DNA from: Candidatus Yaniella excrementavium
GTDB taxonomy: Bacteria; Actinomycetota; Actinomycetes; Actinomycetales; Micrococcaceae
NCBI GenBank assembly: GCA_019115865.1
Contig: DXCT01000101.1
Span: forward strand, 107,883 to 171,882
Length of the DNA: 64,000 nt
Direction of reading: 5' to 3'
Position numbers and translations under genes: made by a program. How positions within the stretch are numbered: position 1 is the stretch's first letter; the number at the start of each line of letters is the position of its first letter. The notes under the pieces are model-generated. The model was not told the origin of the DNA. It ran no database searches and saw only the letters and a program-made list of their open reading frames with translations. Shown piece after piece: positions 63,758-64,000 of the stretch.

Positions 63758-64000
63758 ATGGGTATTGTTGCACGCGCTCGCAGGTTGTGGTTTCTGGTGG
63801 TTGGTCTCGGCGTCGTCATGCTGGGGCTGGTCTTTGCCGGGGCCGCCGTGGCAGATGAACCGGACGAAAATGTTGAGAACTTTCAGTTTTCCAGTTGGGA
63901 CCTGACCTATGATATTGGCCTTGATGACCAGGGCAGGGCGCAGGCGGACGTCACCGAAGAACTGGTGGCCGAGTTTCCGCAGACCGACCAGAATCGCGGT
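63758..64000 (+). CDS. DUF2207-type membrane protein, 5' end only
   Basis: MGIVARARRLWFLVVGLGVVMLGLVFAGAAVADEPDENVENFQFSSWDLTYDIGLDDQGRAQADVTEELVAEFPQTDQNRG, open to window end. Confidence 0.75.
   Translation, partial: MGIVARARRLWFLVVGLGVVMLGLVFAGAAVADEPDENVENFQFSSWDLTYDIGLDDQGRAQADVTEELVAEFPQTDQNRG

Overview
This is a 64 kb chromosomal window from an actinobacterium. Gene content and synteny look like Micrococcales/Micrococcaceae, but that placement is inference. Most of it is a conserved housekeeping backbone: hrpA (truncated at the left edge and absent from the ORF track), tRNA-Arg(CCG)-argS-lysA-hom-thrB-rho-prfA-prmC-tsaC/sua5-wecA-like-atpI, the complete F1Fo ATP synthase operon atpBEFHAGDC, DUF2550, nucS, pncA/pncB, clpS-DUF2017-murI-MBL hydrolase-rph-rdgB, and an exonuclease-BRCT protein. 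Two accessory-looking blocks stand out. (1) At 3.8-14.8 kb, an IclR regulator sits with a complete Liv-type ABC importer interleaved with three adenylate-forming-fold proteins. One (FadD-like) keeps its catalytic motifs. The acetyl-CoA-synthetase-like protein has lost every core motif but remains a full-length open frame. The PaaK-like protein lacks the canonical P-loop and C-terminal Lys. This is my best candidate for an under-described system. (2) At 57.2-63.5 kb, a divergent arsenic locus has arsR plus a cysteine desulfurase on one side, and acr3-arsC-FAD monooxygenase (with CC motifs at both ends)-P450-small membrane protein on the other. Smaller points include inverted repeats in most intercistronic gaps of the atp operon, a half-length YjbR duplicate, a NagA-like protein lacking its N-terminal beta-domain segment and overlapping nucS, and a macrolide-phosphotransferase-like kinase. 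I saw no CRISPR array, rRNA, transposase or prophage. All product calls come from reading motifs and synteny by eye; no database search was run.
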